From Cryptomeria japonica (taxonomy: Eukaryota; Streptophyta; Pinopsida; Cupressales; Cupressaceae), in contig NC_081414.1 in assembly GCF_030272615.1 (NCBI RefSeq), positions 762,419,648 to 762,483,647 of the forward strand: DNA of 64,000 nt. Direction: 5' to 3'. The notes beneath the pieces were generated by a model. It did not search any database, had not been told where the DNA came from, and worked only from the letters and a program-made list of their open reading frames with translations. The number at the start of each line of letters is the position of its first letter. Position 1 is the first letter of the stretch. Shown here piece by piece: positions 12,039-24,984 of this stretch. The position numbers and the translations under genes were made by a program.

Positions 12039-13933
12039 ATGTTGGAGTCACGGGAGAGATTCCCGTCGACGCAGAGATTGCGACCTAAGCTGACCTTCGA
12101 GGACCGAGCGGCTATTGAGGCTATGGGTCTGAGACATATTCTATATGTGCCTAAGTTTCGAGCAAACATGGGATTGATGACTGCACTGGCTGAGAGATGG
12201 CACTCTGAGACTTGCACCTTCCACTTGTCGATGGGGGAGATGACAGTCACCCTCGAGGATGTATACAGGATCCTGAGGATACCGATCGATGGGGAGCTAA
12301 TTCCTTACGATTGGGATGGAGACAGGGAGGCCCTGAGATGAGTGTTCCAGGACCCAGAACTGGAGATGAGGGTAGGGCATGTGGCTTGGGACACCATGAC
12401 AGCTACAGGGTTAGCACTGCCAGCAATGATAGGAGGAGCAATCAGTGGGTTCTTGTGTCCTGATAGAGCGACACGAGGGTTGGTTGTGGGCTGGGGAGGA
12501 GCATTGGAGACACTGGTGACACAGCACACCAGATATGTCTGGGGACCGTGTGTGCTAGCACACCTGTATTATGAGTTGCATCAGTTTGTGTACCACGGGT
12601 CAGTGGGATTGGGCTGCGGGGTCACATTGTTACAGGTGTGGGCCTATGAGCATCTGCCAGTGATGAGACTGATACATTTTAGGGGCAGAGGTCACGGATG
12701 CAGTTTCGTACACTTGTGCAACATGATCACTTCGCAGCCTCGGATTGGCAGGTTAGAGCACTGGTGGTGGGTGATTGATGACATTGACGTGGTTGTATGG
12801 AGGCCATACCTGGGATGCGAGCAGTGGGAGGATGATGCGGTAAAGCTGCCCTACACCTTCCGGAGCAGATATCTGATTGGGTGGACGCCCTATGTACTAG
12901 AGAGGCAGTTGGTGGACAGAGTGGGCAGGCAGTTCGGCAGGATTCAGCGGATGCCACGGGGTTCAGGCATGTATGCACGGACTGTCAGGGATCAGGCGTA
13001 GTTTGGGCCCTTATTATCATATGATCGGGTTGTGACACAGCTAGTAGAGATGATGCCCCTACCCTGGGACATGTGGCTAGAGATTGAGGATGTCGACATG
13101 GATGCCAAGTACACAGTATACTGGGTCAAGCATCCATTCCCATGCCTAACAGATCTAGGGGAGCTACTAGATGGAGATGGTGGTGGGGATGGGGATGATG
13201 ATGGAGATGATGGGGGTAGAGGCCGACGGAGGAGGGGGGCAGTTGGAGAGAGGAGGGTGGCACCATGGAGAAGGGTGGAGAGGACAGGCAGGCTCGGGTA
13301 GTGAGGGGTCACGGTGGATTACCGCTACAGGTGTCAGCAGCACAGGGTCCCAGACAGGTGCAGGTACAAGGATAGATACAGGGACAGGCACCAGTACAGG
13401 CACAGGCACAGGGGCAGGCACCCGTATAGAGGGAGCCACAGGGGGCTGAGACAGAGGAGGATGAGCTGACGGAGCTGAGGGAGATCTGTCAGGGATAGGC
13501 AAATGAGATCCAGGAGCTGGAGAGGGAGAGGGATAGGCTCAAGAGGCAGCTCAGAGATCCTGAGCAGGAGCGGGATCAGGCCATTCAGTGCTACATAGAG
13601 GCTGAGACAGCACTGAGGGCTGGGAGGCAGGCGGTAGAGGATACAGGGGCTAGATATGCCTATGTCCTGTAGGTAGGGGAGGAGATCGATTACTGGCGGG
13701 ATCTCCATTATGGTGCGATGTCAGTTGATCAGCGGGCGAGGAGCTTCCATAGACCATCGCGAACAACGATAGCTATGGGAGGGAGCCGGAGGAGACAAGC
13801 ATCTAGTGGTGGGGTTATGGGTCCTCCACCACCATCAGATAGAGGGGACAGGAGGGATGATCCTGGGGCGGGTCCTTCGGGGGCTCAGATTTCATCAAGG
13901 CCAGGCGACTTCGAGAGAGGGATTTCATCATAG
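12039..13933 (+). pseudogene. Antisense ORF of element A: plant mobile domain (PMD, aminotransferase-like) protein
   Basis: It is on the strand opposite to gag-pol, between integrase and the 3' LTR. One frame runs 12039-13301, interrupted by TGA at 12339 (likely an old arginine CGA) and TAG at 12999. The remainder, 13301-13933, is one frame away. The PMD signature is clear: FHLSMGEMTVTLEDVYRILR near residue 65, RYVWGPCVLAHLY, LLQVWAYEHLP, and a C-terminal RQFGRIQRMP. Next come an Asp/Gly-rich linker, a Gln/Ala-rich stretch, a charged coiled-coil-like segment (ELERERDRLKRQL) and a Ser/Pro-rich tail. PMD proteins include Arabidopsis MAIN and MAIL1 and are also found in retrotransposons. The sequence before the ATG, TTGATTGTAG, resembles a splice acceptor. 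Its role in the element is unknown. Confidence 0.82.
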
Positions 13934-15549
13934 TCGTAGAAGGCTCCCTATGTATCAGTATTGTATCATTTTTGTATGATGATGTAGACACCTGCGGGTG
14001 ATTGTAGCCATATGATTTTGACATCATTGTATCATAACACTTTCTATATATATATGAGATGATTCAGCTTTTGCGGCAGCTATATGCATGTGTACCTATG
14101 TGATGAGATGTTTCTATGTGATGCTTATGATATGGATGCAAATATGTACATGAGGAAATGCAATATTTTTGTTCTTTTATGTTTTATATGTGTATGCATG
14201 ATGCAAATGTGAATATATGAAATGCCAATGAATATGATAACGCAAATGTAAATTGTGCTAACAGGTGTTGTGTGCAGGATGTGATGCAGTTGTGATATCT
14301 ATATGTATGTATGAAATGCTTATATGTGGTAATGCAGGTGAAACTACATGAAATGCAAATGTTTTTGGTGTGTCATTATACTCAGTCATGTGATAGCAAG
14401 CTACGCAGACTCGAGAAGGACGATGGAAGTCAATCAAGAAAGGGGGATGGAAGATAGAAGATATGAAAGTGAAAGAGCTTCTTGTGTGTTATCATCATTG
14501 AGCTTTATTATGGCAAGTAGGTTATGACAATCGAGGCATATGTTCGACCCAGAAAGTCATTGTACTTGTTTGCATGGAGATAAGACAGTCACAAACAAGG
14601 AATGCCCCAGTTCATACTAAACTCACAGTGTCCTCATATCCTTGAACAAGTCATAGCATTACTAAAAGACAATCCACAGAAAGCAAATACAAATAGGTGA
14701 CGATACCCCATCCTCGCCTTTCTAGTCAAAGACATCCTGGAGATAGAATCTCTAGTCAGAGACATCCCAGAAAAGCTAAAAGACATGTCACCAAAAAAAG
14801 ATGAAATCAAAAAAAAACCAAGACTCGACACCAACATCCACTGTAGCCCTCAAGTTTAGTGTCTCTTGTCACTTGTATAAGTCTTATTTGATTGTGGTCA
14901 CAATGTTTACTTTCACAAAAAAGATAAATCACACTGAACCATAATGTTGTCTGAGTCTATTGAAAGATTTGATTTTGTTGAAGCCCATTGTTGCTGTTGT
15001 CTCATCTGAAACTGACTGAATCTATGAAACTGATACTTTATTGTGGAGAAGATGAAACTTTATTGCGGATCTGTGATGCTAATGTTGCTTTATTGCGGAT
15101 TGTGCGCGGATAGACTGAAGGAAGCTAAAAGAAACTATACTCTTCGAAACATGTGATGTTCTCAGTTCCACACCCATCACTAGACGTAGGATTTGCCTTA
15201 GCCACAGATAGGATCTGATTTATTATGGATGGAAAGGGAGGTGAAAAGGGAGGTTTATTATGAATGGCTAACCAATCTTGGGTAGATCAATAACAAGCCA
15301 TGATGGGAATAGGTAAGTTTATTATGGATGAATTGGTCGTGAGTGTGTGCAAAGTGAAGGATGAAAGTAAATCCTGAAGGAGGAAGGATCAATGTCTCTA
15401 CACATGGTGCTAGTAACCTAGTTTTCACCATGGTACTTGCCCAGGGTGCCATCGAAGTGGTTTTCACCGTTGGACGAAATGTTTTTCTCTTTACTTTTTT
15501 TTTTTTTTTTTTAAATTTTTGATTTTTTTGTATTTTTTGAATTAGGATA
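13934..15549. other. Non-coding spacer of element A between integrase and the antisense ORF
   Basis: No gene found. Around 14080-14370 there are loose repeats of ATGCAAATGTGAATATATGA-like words. A poly-T tract lies at about 15488-15511. The two ORFs of A converge on this spacer, so it must hold any transcription end signals of both. I could not identify them. Confidence 0.4.
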
Positions 15550-18500
15550 CTCTGAAGAGATATGTGTAGAACCTGCGAAGGTGCATGTTATTGATAGGAT
15601 CCTCTAAAGGTTCACCCTATGTAGTTGAGAGCTGATATGCACCAAATCCATATGCTGCTGTAATGATGTAAGGACCAAGCCAATTTGGTTCGAACTTGCC
15701 CTTTTTCTCTCTGTCTTGCTAATTTTGGGGGTTTTCTCTGAGAACCAAATCACCTACCTCAAATGTGCGAGGCTTGACCTTGTGATTGTAGCTGCGACTC
15801 ATTCGTTGTTGATAAACCTTAAGATGATTAAAAACAGTTTGTCTTCGTTCATCCAATAGTTCCAGTTCTTGTAAGCGAGAGACCCTATAGTCTTCAACAC
15901 TGATAATGTTTTGCAAAGAGACTCGTAAAGAGGGTAGCTCGACCTCAATAGGCAAGATGGCTTCAACACCATAGACAAGTGAATAAGGTGTAGCTCCTGT
16001 AGGTGTGCGAACACTTGTGCGGTATGCCCAAAGTGCAGGATTAAGTTGGATATGCCAATTACGGCCAGCGTCATCGACTGTCTTTTTTAGGATTTTAAGG
16101 ATTGTCTTATTAGATGCCTCAGCTTGACCATTACCTTGGGGGTAATATGGTGTGGAGAAACGATGGGAAATATGGAAGTGGTCACAAAGTTCATGAACAT
16201 CCTGATTTTTGAAAGGACACCCATTATCAGTGATAATGGAAACAGGAATACCGTATCGACAAATGATATAATTGAGGATGAATGTAGCAATCTGTTTTCT
16301 AGTGACTTGTGTGAGAGGCACGGCTTCAATCCATTTCATGAAATATTCTATGACAGTGATAATGAATTTATGACCATTGGAAGAAGGAGGGTGAATCTTG
16401 CCTATGAGGTCGAGTCCCCACTGACAAAAGGGCCAAGGAGACACAATTGGTTGAAGTTCTTGTGCTGGCGCATGTATGAGGTCTCCATGAATTTGACATT
16501 GCTTACATTTCTTGACAAACCGATATGAGTCTTTTTCCATATTGGGCCAGTAATATCCAGTCCTGATGAGTTTCTTGGCTAAGGTAGGACCACTAGCATG
16601 TGGACCACATATCCCTTCATGTACTTCATGTAACGCAATCTGAGTTTTGTCACTTTCTAAACATCTAAAAAGAGTGTCATCTAGACCTCGTCGGTATAGG
16701 ATATTAGCTAAAATGACATATCGAGAGGATTGGCGAATGAAAGTGCGATGTTGGTTATTTGATAGATCAGGAGATAGGGTATTGTCACGAAGGTATGTGA
16801 AAATGGAACCATATAATTGGGACTCAGGACTGACAACACATATCATCTTAGTAGGAATGATTTCGTATGAAGGAACCAAAAGGTTATCCACCAAGAACTC
16901 ATAGCGGGTCTCATTTGGAGGTAGATCGATCAATGAAACAATTGTAGCCATGGCATTTGCGGCTCGATTCTGCTCTCTTGGTATCTGCTCAAAATCTATC
17001 TTTGTGAAGTGTTGTTTCAGGTCATCCACCATTTGTTTGTAAGGCATTAATTTTCCATCTTTGTTTGGTAATCATCAGTTGCTTGACGAATTACAAGTTG
17101 AGAGTCCCCAAAAACATGAAGTTCCTGGATCTTCCACTGAACTACAATCCGTAATCCAGTTGTTAATGCCTCATATTCCGCTATATTGTTAGTGCAAGGA
17201 AATGATAAGCGGTATGACTTTGGTATAGAATCCCCTTAAAGAGTTATAAAGAGGATGCCAGCTCCTGCCCCATGTTGTGTGTATGAGTCGTCGAAGTATA
17301 GTTGCCATGGCGTTGCATGTGACATTGTTAAGATGGATTCATCTGGAAATTCTGAACTTAGAGGAACATCATCTATCATGGGAGCATCTGCTAATTGATC
17401 TGTGATAGCTTGTCCTTTTATTACTTTTCTGTCCACATACTCGATGTCGAATTCACTCAAGATCATTACCCATTTGGCTAGTCACCCAGTAAGTGTTGCT
17501 TTATTGAGAAGGTATTTCAATGGATCGATTCTTGCAACCAGCTTAGTCTTATGAGTGAGCATGTAATGTCGTAATTTCTGCGAAGCAAAGACCACGGTGA
17601 GACATGCACGCTCAATTGGTGTGTAGTTTAGCTCATATCCCACCAATGTGCGACCGATATAGTATACTACTTTTTCCTTTCCCTCAACAATTTGTTGTGC
17701 TAAGAGTGCCCCTAGTGTTGTTAGAGTAGCTGATATGTATAGTAATAGAGGCTGATCTGGAATTGGTGGCATCAAAATTGGTGGATTCAAAAGATAATCT
17801 TTGAGTGTTTGGAAAGCCTGTTGACAGTTATCATCCCATTTGAATTTGATGTTTTTATGTAGCAAGTGTTTAAAAGGATTACACTTATCTGCAAGTTGCG
17901 CTATGAATCTTCGTATGGACTGGAGTCTGCCTTGTAAAGACTGAAGTTGACTGATATTTCTTGGTGGTTGCATCTCCAAGATGGCCTTGAGTTTTGTTGG
18001 ATTAGCTTCGATTCCTCTTTTGGATACAATGAATCCTAGGAGCTTCCCAGAGGTTACTCCAAAAACACATTTCTTGGGGTTTAATCTTACTTTGTACTTT
18101 TCCAACCGATCAAAGACGACTGAAAGTATGTCCAAATGTGTATTTCTATCTATTGATTTTCCCATGAGGTCATCGACATAATCTTCCACAGTTACATGCA
18201 TGAGATCATGAAAGATAGTAGTCATGGCTCTTTGATATGTAGCACCTGCATTTTTTAGCCCGAAGGGCATGACATTCCAGCAGAAAGTTCCCCAAGGACA
18301 AGTGAATGATGTTTTGTGTTGATCCTCGGGCAAATCCTTATTTGATTATAACCAGAGAATCCATCCATCAAGGATAACATTTCATGACCTGTTGTGAGAT
18401 CGACAATCAAGTCAATATTTGGTAATGGGAAGTCATCCTTTGAACAAGCTTTGTTAATGTCTCTGAAATCTGTACATATTCTGATGCTGCGATCTGGTTT

Positions 18501-20659
18501 ACTGACAGGCACTAAGTTGGAGATCCATTCAGGATAATCAATTGGGCGTATGAATCCGACATCCAATAATTTCTCAAGTTCTGCTTTGACTAGTAATGCG
18601 ACTTGTGGATGCATCTTTCTTAATTTTTGTTTCACTGGTTTTGCCCCCTATTTAACTATCAAATGATGCATTACCAAATCCGGATCTAATCCAGGCATAT
18701 CTGCATATGACCATGCAAAGTTGATTTGTCGTTCTTTGAAGAAACTTATGAATTTGGACCTTTCTGACTCTATCAATGATTGAACCAGGAATATGTTGTG
18801 TGGAACCTCTTCTATACCAATGTTTGTTTTGATAGTCTCTTCTACCAACATGGATGATTTTTCCTCATATGATGCTCAGAGAATGTCGAGCTTTCCATCT
18901 TTAGGTGCCTCAGAGAGGTTTTCGCCCTCAGATACGTCCTTTCTTTTTACTTTTTTGGGGTCAGACAGCGCCACGGTGTGGTTTTCACCATAAGACCCTT
19001 GGTTTGTTCTTATTTTCACATTTTTGCGACTAGAAGGCCCAACACCCTCACCAAAATATGCCACGCTATTGAGTTCTATAGTGTATCCCACTTTATGGTC
19101 CCCAGGGGGAAGATCATCTCGTATGCCAAGATAGTCAATAAAAGCTTCATCATTTTGGAATGTGTCAAACTATGCAGGTCCTTCATGATCCCAATCAACG
19201 AGTTGGTGGTGAACAAGGGGAAGGCCTTTAATGTCTTCGAAGTTAGCAGGGCTAAGAGTGAAGATGCAGTTATATTCAGGTATGTCAAGGTAATTATTGA
19301 GGTCATCGATGGCACTCTCCTCATCAGTCTCGATCGTGAACAAATCCAAATTATCATCACTAGTAGCGCATTCTGGGACAGGTGTTCTCATCCTATGTGA
19401 TTTCAACCTAGGACCTTGAGACAAGGACTGTGTGGAATCCTCATGGGTTGTTTCTTGACCAACTTTGAACTTTTTATAAAATTCCTCTTCTTCTGTGGGT
19501 TCATCTGGCTCTCTGAATATCTCACTAAGCTCATAGTCACTGGAGGATTTGTCTGAACCCCATTCTCATTTGTTGGAGTCTGTGGAATAGCGACCTTCTT
19601 GTTGAATTGTGGTAGCTTTGATTTGTAAGGCTTCTTCTGTCTTTTAAGTGTGGACCTTGGAAGTCAAGAAACCAAGTCCTTTCGAGCGTTCCTTTTTGAA
19701 AGTCAATTTAGGTTGTAAAGGTTCAATGATGCATTCCTTTCGTGACCCAAGAGGGCTTTTTCCATCATACCCGAATTTTTGTAGGATCTTGAAACCTTTG
19801 CCATATTTCTCACATGGTAGACTGATGTGATCTTGTGTATCATTTTCAAGATCTTTGTAAAGCATTTTATATAAGTCCTCCTCTTCCAGTTCGCCCCATC
19901 TTTGAAAGGTAGTAAGGTCCCATTTAAGTACAATGATGGATACTTGCTTATTAGGATGTGGTCTTCCATATTCTTTTGGTGAACTCATGACTTGTCATAA
20001 GTACATGGTCTGATTTAAAGTGTATTCCCCCATGCCCTTGTCCTGAAATTTGCCTTTAAGCTCACCTTGTTTTGATGTCAAAGGTTTTAATGACTCAGGA
20101 TCAATGTATGTTGAAGAAGGAATAGCTTCGCGATTACTGGGAATGATGGTCTCAATTTTTTATCTCAGGTTATTGCAGTATATGAACGGATTAGGATCAC
20201 CATTAACTGTTACCTCCACTCCATTGTGAGGAAACTTAATGCATTGGTGATATGTAGACAGGACTGCCCTCATTTTATGAATCCAAGGACGCCCTAGCAA
20301 TATGTTGTAATTGAGATCTAGATCTAGGACTTGACAAACCACATCCTTCGTAATTGGCCCAATTCTGAGAGGTAAGGTGACTCTGCCCTTGGATGAACGC
20401 TCTTCATCATCATATGCCTTGATAGTGATTTGATTTGTAGAATTCACAACTTTATCAGAATATCCCAATTGTTTAATGTGCTCAATGTACAAATGTTTAG
20501 ACCAGCTCCTCCATCTATCAGGACTCGTTTTATTCGATGTTTGTGTATAAAGGCTTCAATGTGTAGTGGTGCATTATGTGGCTGACTTACGGAGGCGTCG
20601 TCGGCTTCTGTGAATGTAAGGGAATGTGGAATGGAAAGGTATCCCACCATGGCTTGAAA
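15550..20659 (-). pseudogene. pol: Pol polyprotein of element A: PR-RT-RNase H-aRNase H-integrase
   Basis: Minus-strand pol. Protease (IDGGAGLN, about 20510) is followed by a frameshift near 20490 and a long acidic spacer with several stops (about 18870-20160). RT spans about 18630-17900, with YVDD near 18180 and a frameshift near 18330. RNase H (about 17750-17380) and archaeal-type RNase H (about 17320-17050) follow. The first aspartate region of the latter reads YFDDS instead of YFDGS, followed by AEYEAL and FGDSQLV. A frameshift near 17050 leads into the integrase ORF. The TGA at 17482 replaces the arginine of RLAKW in T1. Pol would copy the RNA into DNA and integrate it, but this copy cannot make it in one piece. 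Confidence 0.88.
15719..17047 (-). CDS. Integrase-bearing open frame of element A
   Basis: A 442-codon open stretch, the best preserved part of A pol. It starts within the end of the archaeal-type RNase H. The zinc-binding region is near residues 143-184, ending in the CKKCQ-type pair C181/C184 (CKQC). The core has D213, D274 (TDNG) and E310 (NGQAEASNK) with 35 residues between the second Asp and Glu, so the DD35E triad is complete. A GPY-like tail (WLGPY) follows the stop at 15719 in the same frame. Integrase joins element ends to target DNA. It would normally be part of a longer polyprotein, so the ATG at 17047 is not a proven start. Confidence 0.85.
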   Translation of the reverse strand: MPYKQMVDDLKQHFTKIDFEQIPREQNRAANAMATIVSLIDLPPNETRYEFLVDNLLVPSYEIIPTKMICVVSPESQLYGSIFTYLRDNTLSPDLSNNQHRTFIRQSSRYVILANILYRRGLDDTLFRCLESDKTQIALHEVHEGICGPHASGPTLAKKLIRTGYYWPNMEKDSYRFVKKCKQCQIHGDLIHAPAQELQPIVSPWPFCQWGLDLIGKIHPPSSNGHKFIITVIEYFMKWIEAVPLTQVTRKQIATFILNYIICRYGIPVSIITDNGCPFKNQDVHELCDHFHISHRFSTPYYPQGNGQAEASNKTILKILKKTVDDAGRNWHIQLNPALWAYRTSVRTPTGATPYSLVYGVEAILPIEVELPSLRVSLQNIISVEDYRVSRLQELELLDERRQTVFNHLKVYQQRMSRSYNHKVKPRTFEVGDLVLRENPQN

Positions 20660-23083
20660 CTAGTCCACGTTCAGATCAGTAGGAACGGCAGTGTCTCTCA
20701 AGATTTTGTTAAGAATGGCCTTATGTGCGAGGGATATGCGTAGGAGCTCAAGAATGGAGATGAGCGCGGGTGTTTTCCCTAATTGTTCTGCAAGGTCATA
20801 CTCTGGCTTGGTTGATGAAGATGGGGTGTTTTTAGCTGGAGCAACTTGCAAAGTGATTTTACCTCGATGGGTTGTAACATGACATTCAGAGGTAGTTTCG
20901 GAAGAAGATCCAACACCTTTTAGGACAATCTTGGGTCTCTGGGTAGAATTCTCAGGGTTTTTGTCCTTGATGATAATGGTAGAAATGTAATTGTCCATCA
21001 AAATGTGATTGATAGTTGAATCATAGTTATAGGTTGCTCTGGTATAGTTGGTTTGGTCATCTGTGGCTTTAGCTTTTCCCTTGTCATGCTTTGGGAATGG
21101 TTCCTTAAACATCTCATGTTCTTGATTGGATGAGTGTCCTTCAATCTCAATGTCACCTCTATCAATAAGATCTTGTATGATGTTCTTCAATCGATGACAA
21201 TTTCCTGTCTTATGACCCTTGCTCTTATGAAAATCATAATACTCATCATCATTCCACCAATTTGGTTTAACCTTTGGCTCATATGGAGGAAAATCTGGAA
21301 TAGTGATTACCTTGTTTGCCACTAGCTTCTTGAAAACTGACTCAAGTGGTTCTCCCAATGGGGTGTACTTCCTTCATGATCTGGAAGTTGTTTGAGTATT
21401 CACTTGATTGTTTGTAGAACTTGATCCCGAAAAAATGAATTTGGGTCGCACTGTGTTGGCATCAACAACACCATCATTGACTGTGTTCTTGTTTTTATTC
21501 CAAAATCTTGGCTTGTCTTTTCCTTTAAAGTCATCTTTGTTTTCCTTAAATATCTTAATGACTCCTTGTTCAATTAGGACCTTTTCTGTCACTAAGCCCT
21601 TTTCAATGACGTCCTTGAAGGTAGAAAAACAAGCTTTCCTTAGATCATAGCCAATGTCTTTGTTAACATTTTGGGTGAACATTTCTACCATTTGTTTTTG
21701 TGGAATTTCACAAGAGCATCTGCTGGCTAGATTCCTCCATCTTTGTAAAAATGATGCAAAAGACTCTCCCTCTTTTTGCTTGGTGTTGCACAAAGTAGTG
21801 ACTGATATGTCTGTCTCTATGCTGTAGGAGAAATGTTGGATAAATGCCTCTGCTAGGTCACCCCATGACTTAATACCAGGTGGGAGTTGGGAGAACCATT
21901 CCATAGCCTGATCACCTAGGCTTTGTGGGAATAATCTCATCAAATATGTCTCTTCTGCTGCTACCTCAATGCAAGCTGTGAAAAATTGTCTTATGTGTGC
22001 CTTAGGATCCCCTTTTCCTCTATACTTATCAAACTTAGGCGTCACAAAGTGTGTAGGAAATGGAGGCATTGGAATGCTCTTGTCAAATGGATAGGGACAT
22101 ATGTCTCTCATTGTGTATGTTGGATTTGGTGTATTTATGTCCTCCATTTTCTTTTGTAAGTCCTTGATTTATTGCTCCAAATTGTTCTTAGGTGGAGATC
22201 GACTTCTTGGACCATACCCCATGCTTGAGGCACCAATAGGCGGAGGAGCATGTTGCATATATGGATGATATTGATCATACACATGTTCATATGGAGGAGG
22301 TCTATAATGATGTTGCATAGATGGACCACTTGGTATAGATTCATGTTGAGGAACGCCATATCTATTTTGTCCATGTATACCATGCTCTACAAGCATGTCA
22401 TGTTCTAATGTGTAGCCCCCAAATTTGACACGGGGTTTCCTTGTGTCCAAATGTTGAGCATGCCTTTGAATATCCAATTGCTTTGGTGGTTGATCCTTAG
22501 CATTGGCATGTGATTGAGCATATCTTTCTACATAAGACTTCCATAATGGTTTGCGAAGGTGAGTATAATATGCTTGACCATGTGTATGTGGGACCTCTGG
22601 TTTTTGAAACAAAGATGATGGTGATTCAGGTACCATATGTGGTCCTCTATTGCCTCCACTATTAGGCCTTCTTTTATCCATGTTGGAGTGAGGTTGTTGC
22701 AAAGGTCAATTTTCCATTATTTGAGACATGTCAAAATCATGAGGTATCTTGGCTCCACTTTGTGCCATCATTTGTAAGAAGTATTGTCTATCTCTCCTCA
22801 TTATTTCCTCAACCAATCGATTAAAATGGGGATTCATAATGGATTCTTCCACATCTACTGAATGTACGGAAAAGTTGTCCATATCATCATTGTGTGTATC
22901 ATTGTTGTTTGTAGTGTCCATGTTCTCAACATTTGGAATGTTTCTATAGGCATCCATGTCAGGTAATGTAGTATGATCAGAATTGAAAAAGATATCATTG
23001 TCATACTCATAAGAACTCATGTTTGCGGACTCTTGAGCCTCTTTAGTTTCTCTCCTAGATTTTTGAAGATGGTTTTCAACCAT
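20660..23083 (-). pseudogene. gag: Gag of element A with in-frame stops
   Basis: One frame from 23083 (MVENHLQKSR) to 20660, broken by TGA at 22703, TAA near 22166, TGA at 21374 and TAG at 20660, the last replacing glutamine of the T1 homologue. The acidic N-terminus is followed by a His/Pro/Gln-rich segment (22700-22170). The capsid-type Gag domain (about 22010-21560) contains MRLFPQSLGD and FLQRW. A zinc-knuckle variant (FHKSKGHKTGNC) lies near 21240. It continues into protease in the same frame, unlike T1. Confidence 0.85.
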
Positions 23084-23579
23084 GAACTAGGTATTGATCG
23101 AGATGCGTGAGACTAGATGAAAATGGAAAAAGTATGGAAGACCAAGAGTTGGATGGAATGTAAATGAATCCGAGGTGTACTTGTAATGTCCAAAGTGTAA
23201 GACCAAGTATGTATGTAGTAGAGTAGGTGTGACTTCCAAAGAGAGGATAGTTTCTCTTGATAAGGTAAGTTAACCTTGACTCTAAGTAAGATCAAATGAG
23301 ACCCAAAGGTGATAGACCTTGATGAGGGACCACTTAGCAAAATGTTGTTGTATGTAGTGTGTTGACAAAGTATGATGAGGACAAGCAAGTGACCTTTTGA
23401 CTCAAGTTTAGACAAATGTAAATTTAATGCAAGATGTAAAGCAATGATGGACTTTGTGAGACCCAAAGACAAGTTGAATGTTAAATGAAACCTTGGAGAA
23501 ATGACCTAGGAAGCTCAAGAATGCCGAAACTGACTGTGTTTGTTTGCTGGACTGTAAAAGTTTTTTTTTTTTTCAATTC

Positions 23580-23780
23580 TGAACACAGACACGCCTGTAT
23601 ACTGCACAGACGTGATTTCCTGACACAGACGTGGTTCTGTTTAACACAGACGTGCTTCTGAGATTTTTGTAAAGTGCATTGTTGATTCTGGAAACACAGA
23701 CACGTTTCTGCCCTTCACAGACGCGGTTATACAACACAGACGCTATTATATCAGACACAGACGTGTTTCTGCAAAATTTG
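23580..23780. repeat. ACACAGACGTG/ACACAGACGCG motif cluster, gag-proximal
   Basis: About eight copies of a core close to ACACAGACGYG with unrelated 12-25-bp spacers, just upstream of gag. It is the inverse of the motif at 11190-11470. Confidence 0.65.
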
Positions 23781-24984
23781 TGCAATTTTTTCCAATCTGT
23801 GAAGTCATTTTTGTTGTGACCAAATCTGACTGTTTGACTGTTTTTCGTGACAAGAGGACACAGTGTTGATGAAGACCCAATGTTTGCAAGTGTCTAGACT
23901 CAAAATGACTCCAAGAAAAGTGTGTTGTTTGATGTAAAAAAATGTTTTGTATACACTTGAAGACACAAAAGACACAATGTTTTGCTGTTTGGTCTTGAAT
24001 ATTCTGAATGTTTAAAATAAGTCAAGCACAATTCTTATGGCTAGCCAAGACAATAGTTGTTGATCCCACATGGGGTTTTACCCCCGAGGCTACGCTATTC
24101 AGATCGAATACTTAGATGCTTGACCTCACTGGCTCCACCCTCGGCACTCACTTCTCGGGTTAGCCAAGCATCAGTCCCCATGAAAACTCCCCGTGGTGAA
24201 CTTTGTATCTCTACTAAGAACCGTATGTGTGTGGGCCGCTACCAGAGGTCCGACCTCCTGCCCCAACAACTAGAAGGATTTGGGCTTCTAAAACAAAAAG
24301 GTGCTAGTAAGGGCATCCGCTCGTGTGGCCATACATGCGAAACTTTCAGCTCTGTAAATACAGAAGGCTCCCAGCCGGTAGGGGTTACGCCCTACAAATG
24401 ATCAAATAAATTTGATCAAATGGGTTTATGGGGAGACATAGTGTCGGTATGAACTAATCAACACACGTTATCTATAGTTTTCACCATGAATATAGTTGTT
24501 TATAGTGGTTCAGAAGAGGTGGGTTTTCCTCGCTACCACTTGGGTCATTCTCTTCTCACTAGTAGTCCTAATGATCACATGAGAAGATAGGCCCTCTAAA
24601 GATTAAACAAAAAGAGCCTATTGCTCAAGACACAAAAGACAATGATTCAATTTTAGTGCACCAATTGAAGTGTTTGCTAGTCTATGAAAACAAGGCACAC
24701 AATAAAAATCCAAAAACTCTTGCCAAGGACCTGCAACAAAGAGTTGTTAGTAGTTTAGATTGTTTGAAATAATTACCCCTTCCTGCAAGCACACAAGTTA
24801 GGTAAATTTTGAATCCAAAAGACTTTGTGAAAATAGGGGCCTTCAACCAAACGATTTTGCTTTCAAGACAAGTTGCACCAATTTCATTAGCTAGATCTGA
24901 AAATGTTAGCTCAAAATAAACCAGATCTGAAACCTTAAATGCAAAACCCAAAACTAAATCAATAACTCAAAATTTGAAACCGGT

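Noticed and set aside
13167-13708. Pro/Leu-rich minus-strand frames
   Set aside because: They are antisense shadows of the Gly/Asp/Gln-rich linker of the PMD ORF.
24057-24401. 114-codon plus-strand frame in the A leader
   Set aside because: No domain, opposite to the element's transcription, and lies in a GC-rich structured-looking leader block.
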